From Sarcophilus harrisii (taxonomy: Eukaryota; Chordata; Mammalia; Dasyuromorphia; Dasyuridae), in NCBI RefSeq assembly GCF_902635505.1, contig NC_045431.1, forward strand, positions 96,375,988-96,439,987: a stretch of DNA of 64,000 nucleotides. The letters are read 5' to 3'. The notes below the pieces were generated by a model. It made no database searches. It saw only the letters and a program-made list of their open reading frames with translations, and was not told where the DNA came from. The position numbers and the translations under genes were made by a program. Shown here piece by piece: positions 61,706 to 64,000 of this stretch. Numbering within the stretch: the stretch's first letter is position 1; every line of letters starts with the position of its first letter.

Positions 61706-63050
61706 AGATGCTTTTTAAAAAATAAAGTTGATTATTTAAATATTTCTGATTCTAGCCAGGGCAATTTTTTTTACACCTAAGGAAAGGGACTATGAATGTA
61801 GAAAGGAGAAAACTGACCTGCAGTATTATTTCCATAGTAGGAATTCTAGAATCTCTTAGTTCTCTATTTTAGCTACTTCTAATCACTAAGCAGACACTAA
61901 ATAAATTCAGTTGTTTCTATGTTGTTGAAGGGGTCTATATGGTATTAGCACTCTATAAATTTTGGTTTTCTTATACAGTTATCTAGCTGTCACACCTTAT
62001 TTGCACATCTGCTTTTATTTATATTTTATATTATTCTTTTAACAATATGGTTATTATATTGAAGACATTTTTATGTGATAAATTTTTTATTTAATTTAAA
62101 TTTTACTAAGTATGTAAAAACAGCAAGTAGGTAAATGGAGAGTTGTGATTTCTGAGCTTGAGTTCTGTCTCATCATCTTATGGAAGAGGATCTATGCAAG
62201 ATTATAGAGCAAGTCAGAGTATTGAAGGAGAGAAGGGACTGATTTAGCATCTCTTTCTAAAGGCATTATTCTACCTGTCACTGACTATCTTCAATTGCTC
62301 ATTTGGAAAAAAAAAAAGCTAAAGGAAGAATAATGTGAAAGGATCAATTTTATAATTTGGGGAAACCACATCACTGTTTTTTTTTTTTTTTTAACAATCA
62401 CAAAATAGTAGAGGATTCTTACATTTGTTTCAAATATAAGAATAATTGATTTATTATATTTGGCATAGAATGTATTTACTGATTTTATATCTTAACAGTT
62501 TGCAACAGAGATACTAGGCATTTACCCACAGTTTCTTTAATTTACATATGGTGAGGAAAATCATCAACAATATGTAACTTTATGCTTCATGAGATAAAAT
62601 AAAAAGCAGTGACAACAATATGGTGTCCAAAAGATTCCAGAAACTGTTTCATGCAGCAAACATTTGAGATGATGACCAAAGAGAACATCAATTTAGATTA
62701 TAAATTCATTTTTAAAACCTTGAGCTAGAAAAGAGAAAAAGATTGAGTTTTTCTGAAGCAAATTATGCTACACAAAATTACAATAAATAGTAATAAAAAA
62801 TTTGTCAAAATTTTGATTTGAACTCCAAATAATTCATTTGATTTCAAAAATCATTAAAATATTTAATCACACAAAAACTTCAAGACTATTGAAAATATAT
62901 GCCATTTACATAAAAATGTTTTTCTTATATTATCTTTATGATAAATATCTAGAAATTCAATAGTTGAACTATAAAATAATAACTACCATCTCTAACACAT
63001 GGAAAATATATGTAAATATATAGTCTCATTTGATTATATCTCAAATAAGA
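61706..63050. other. Unassigned AT-rich DNA
   Basis: A and T homopolymer runs are present. No gene or named repeat is recognised. Confidence 0.35.
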
Positions 63051-63054
63051 GCAT

Positions 63055-63330
63055 AATGAATAGATCATAGACTAGAAATGAGGAAGATCAGAGTTCAAAT
63101 CTGCCTCAGACACTTATTTTCTATCTAACACTAGGCAGAACAATTAGCTTCTTTCTGCCTAGATTCTCTCAGCTATAAAATGGGCATATTAATAACTCCT
63201 ATCTTATAAGTTATTTATGAGTTAATAATAACTACAAGTTATTGTGAGACTCAAAGCACCTTACAAACCCTGAATTACTATATATATTCTAAAAATTACT
63301 ATTCTCATTAGTTATTATTATGAAAGTATG
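63055..63330 (+). mobile_element. MIR-family CORE-SINE
   Basis: 'gatcagagttcaaatctgcc', 'tcagacacttattttctatc', 'ctcagctataaaatgggcat' and 'aaagcaccttacaaaccctg' give a near-complete MIR. Confidence 0.8.
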
Positions 63331-63464
63331 TGAAAGGAATTATTGGACTTTCACAAATAATACTCTATAGAATAAGATAGATTTCATTATTGAAATCAAA
63401 CAATTGATTTTAAGTTGATGAGAACATAGGCTCATATTGAATTTTGTTGTGTTTACTTATATAT

Positions 63465-63465
<1 letters not shown>

Positions 63466-63496
<31 letters not shown>
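63466..63496. repeat. (AC)n microsatellite
   Basis: A pure ac/ca run of about 30 bp. Confidence 0.95.
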
Positions 63497-63498
<2 letters not shown>

Positions 63499-63633
63499 GT
63501 TTGGTAGAGTTAAACACAGTCTTAGAAATTCTTGTCCAACATTATGTCTCCAATGTTGCACTTAGTTTCTTAAAGTATAAATTCAAGCACCTTGGGAGTT
63601 GGGATTATTTCATTCTTTCTACTTGTATCCCAG

Positions 63634-63755
63634 CATGTATCAGAGAGCCTGATCTGTAACAATGAAATTCAGTTATTGACTGAATGTATCATGCATGTAT
63701 CAGGGAGTCTCATCTGTAACAATGAAATTCTTGTAGATTTATTGACTGAATTTTG
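63634..63755. repeat. 60-bp imperfect tandem duplication
   Basis: 'catgtatcagagagcctgat' at 63634 recurs as 'catgtatcagggagtctcat' at 63694, and both continue through 'ctgtaacaatgaaattc'. The unit length is 60, so frames crossing it stay open, but I see no evidence of coding. Confidence 0.85.
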
Positions 63756-64000
63756 TATAAGATTCCTTAATAGACACAATAAAATAATATTATTTAATGA
63801 TCCTGTTTGTTAATAGAAACATCACAAAAAAGCCATATGGTCCCCAAAAGTGATTGATGTTATCAAATTGTGCATGGGAGTCCAAATGAAAAAAAAATAA
63901 TTTTGATGTACTCCAAAAACTCTTATTTGAAGATTTCATTGTATTGGTTATATCAAGCTTTAGAATTATACAGATCTTTTTTACTGGGTTGGAAAATCAT

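Overview
This window looks like intergenic or intronic DNA from a marsupial, most likely an Australian one. It is AT-rich and crowded with repeats. The diagnostic signals are many copies of a tRNA-derived SINE of the WSINE1 type (box motif 'gtggatagagcac', 'gacacttaacactt' core), a related CORE-SINE with an RTE/BovB-like tail, therian MIR, L2 and CR1/L3 fossils, and L1 elements with marsupial-type 5' and 3' ends. I found no intact host protein-coding exon, tRNA, rRNA or CRISPR. Open reading frames here are short; those I could identify belong to dead L1s, to LTRs or to two retrocopies of cellular genes. Family names come from memory of repeat consensus sequences, not from a search.

Layout. 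0-9 kb: old CR1/L3, L2 and MIR pieces, with two solo LTRs (about 0.73-1.07 kb and 6.53-6.93 kb). 9.5-12.1 kb: two more LTR fossils. 15.6-20.9 kb: L1 debris, including an antisense L1 split by a processed pseudogene of a gamma-type connexin (GJC1/GJC2-like) with a 14-bp target duplication, a poly(A) signal and a tail. 21.4-26.2 kb: L1 and SINE fragments, including an internally deleted antisense L1 that keeps its 5' end. 27.2-34.5 kb: rearranged L1 pieces and then a 5'-complete, internally deleted L1 in sense orientation. Its 3' UTR has received a roughly 470-bp copy of sequence still present 2.4 kb downstream at 36.3 kb. 37-45 kb: ancient LINE, MIR, an LTR and unassigned unique DNA.

45.3-55.8 kb is the most layered part. 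A sense L1 is split by an antisense L1 tail, by a SINE that itself holds a solo LTR, by another solo LTR, by a third LTR that carries a CAPRIN2 retrocopy with an inverted 5' half, and by a 2.1-kb antisense L1. Several of these insertions are resolved to the base by target-site duplications. 56-64 kb: ancient LINE, MIR, SINE and mostly unassigned sequence.

Nothing here forms an operon or a cooperating gene system. The interest lies in the mechanisms recorded: L1-driven retrocopying of host mRNAs, a twin-priming inversion, a series of nested insertions that gives a relative time order, and short-range templated duplications.
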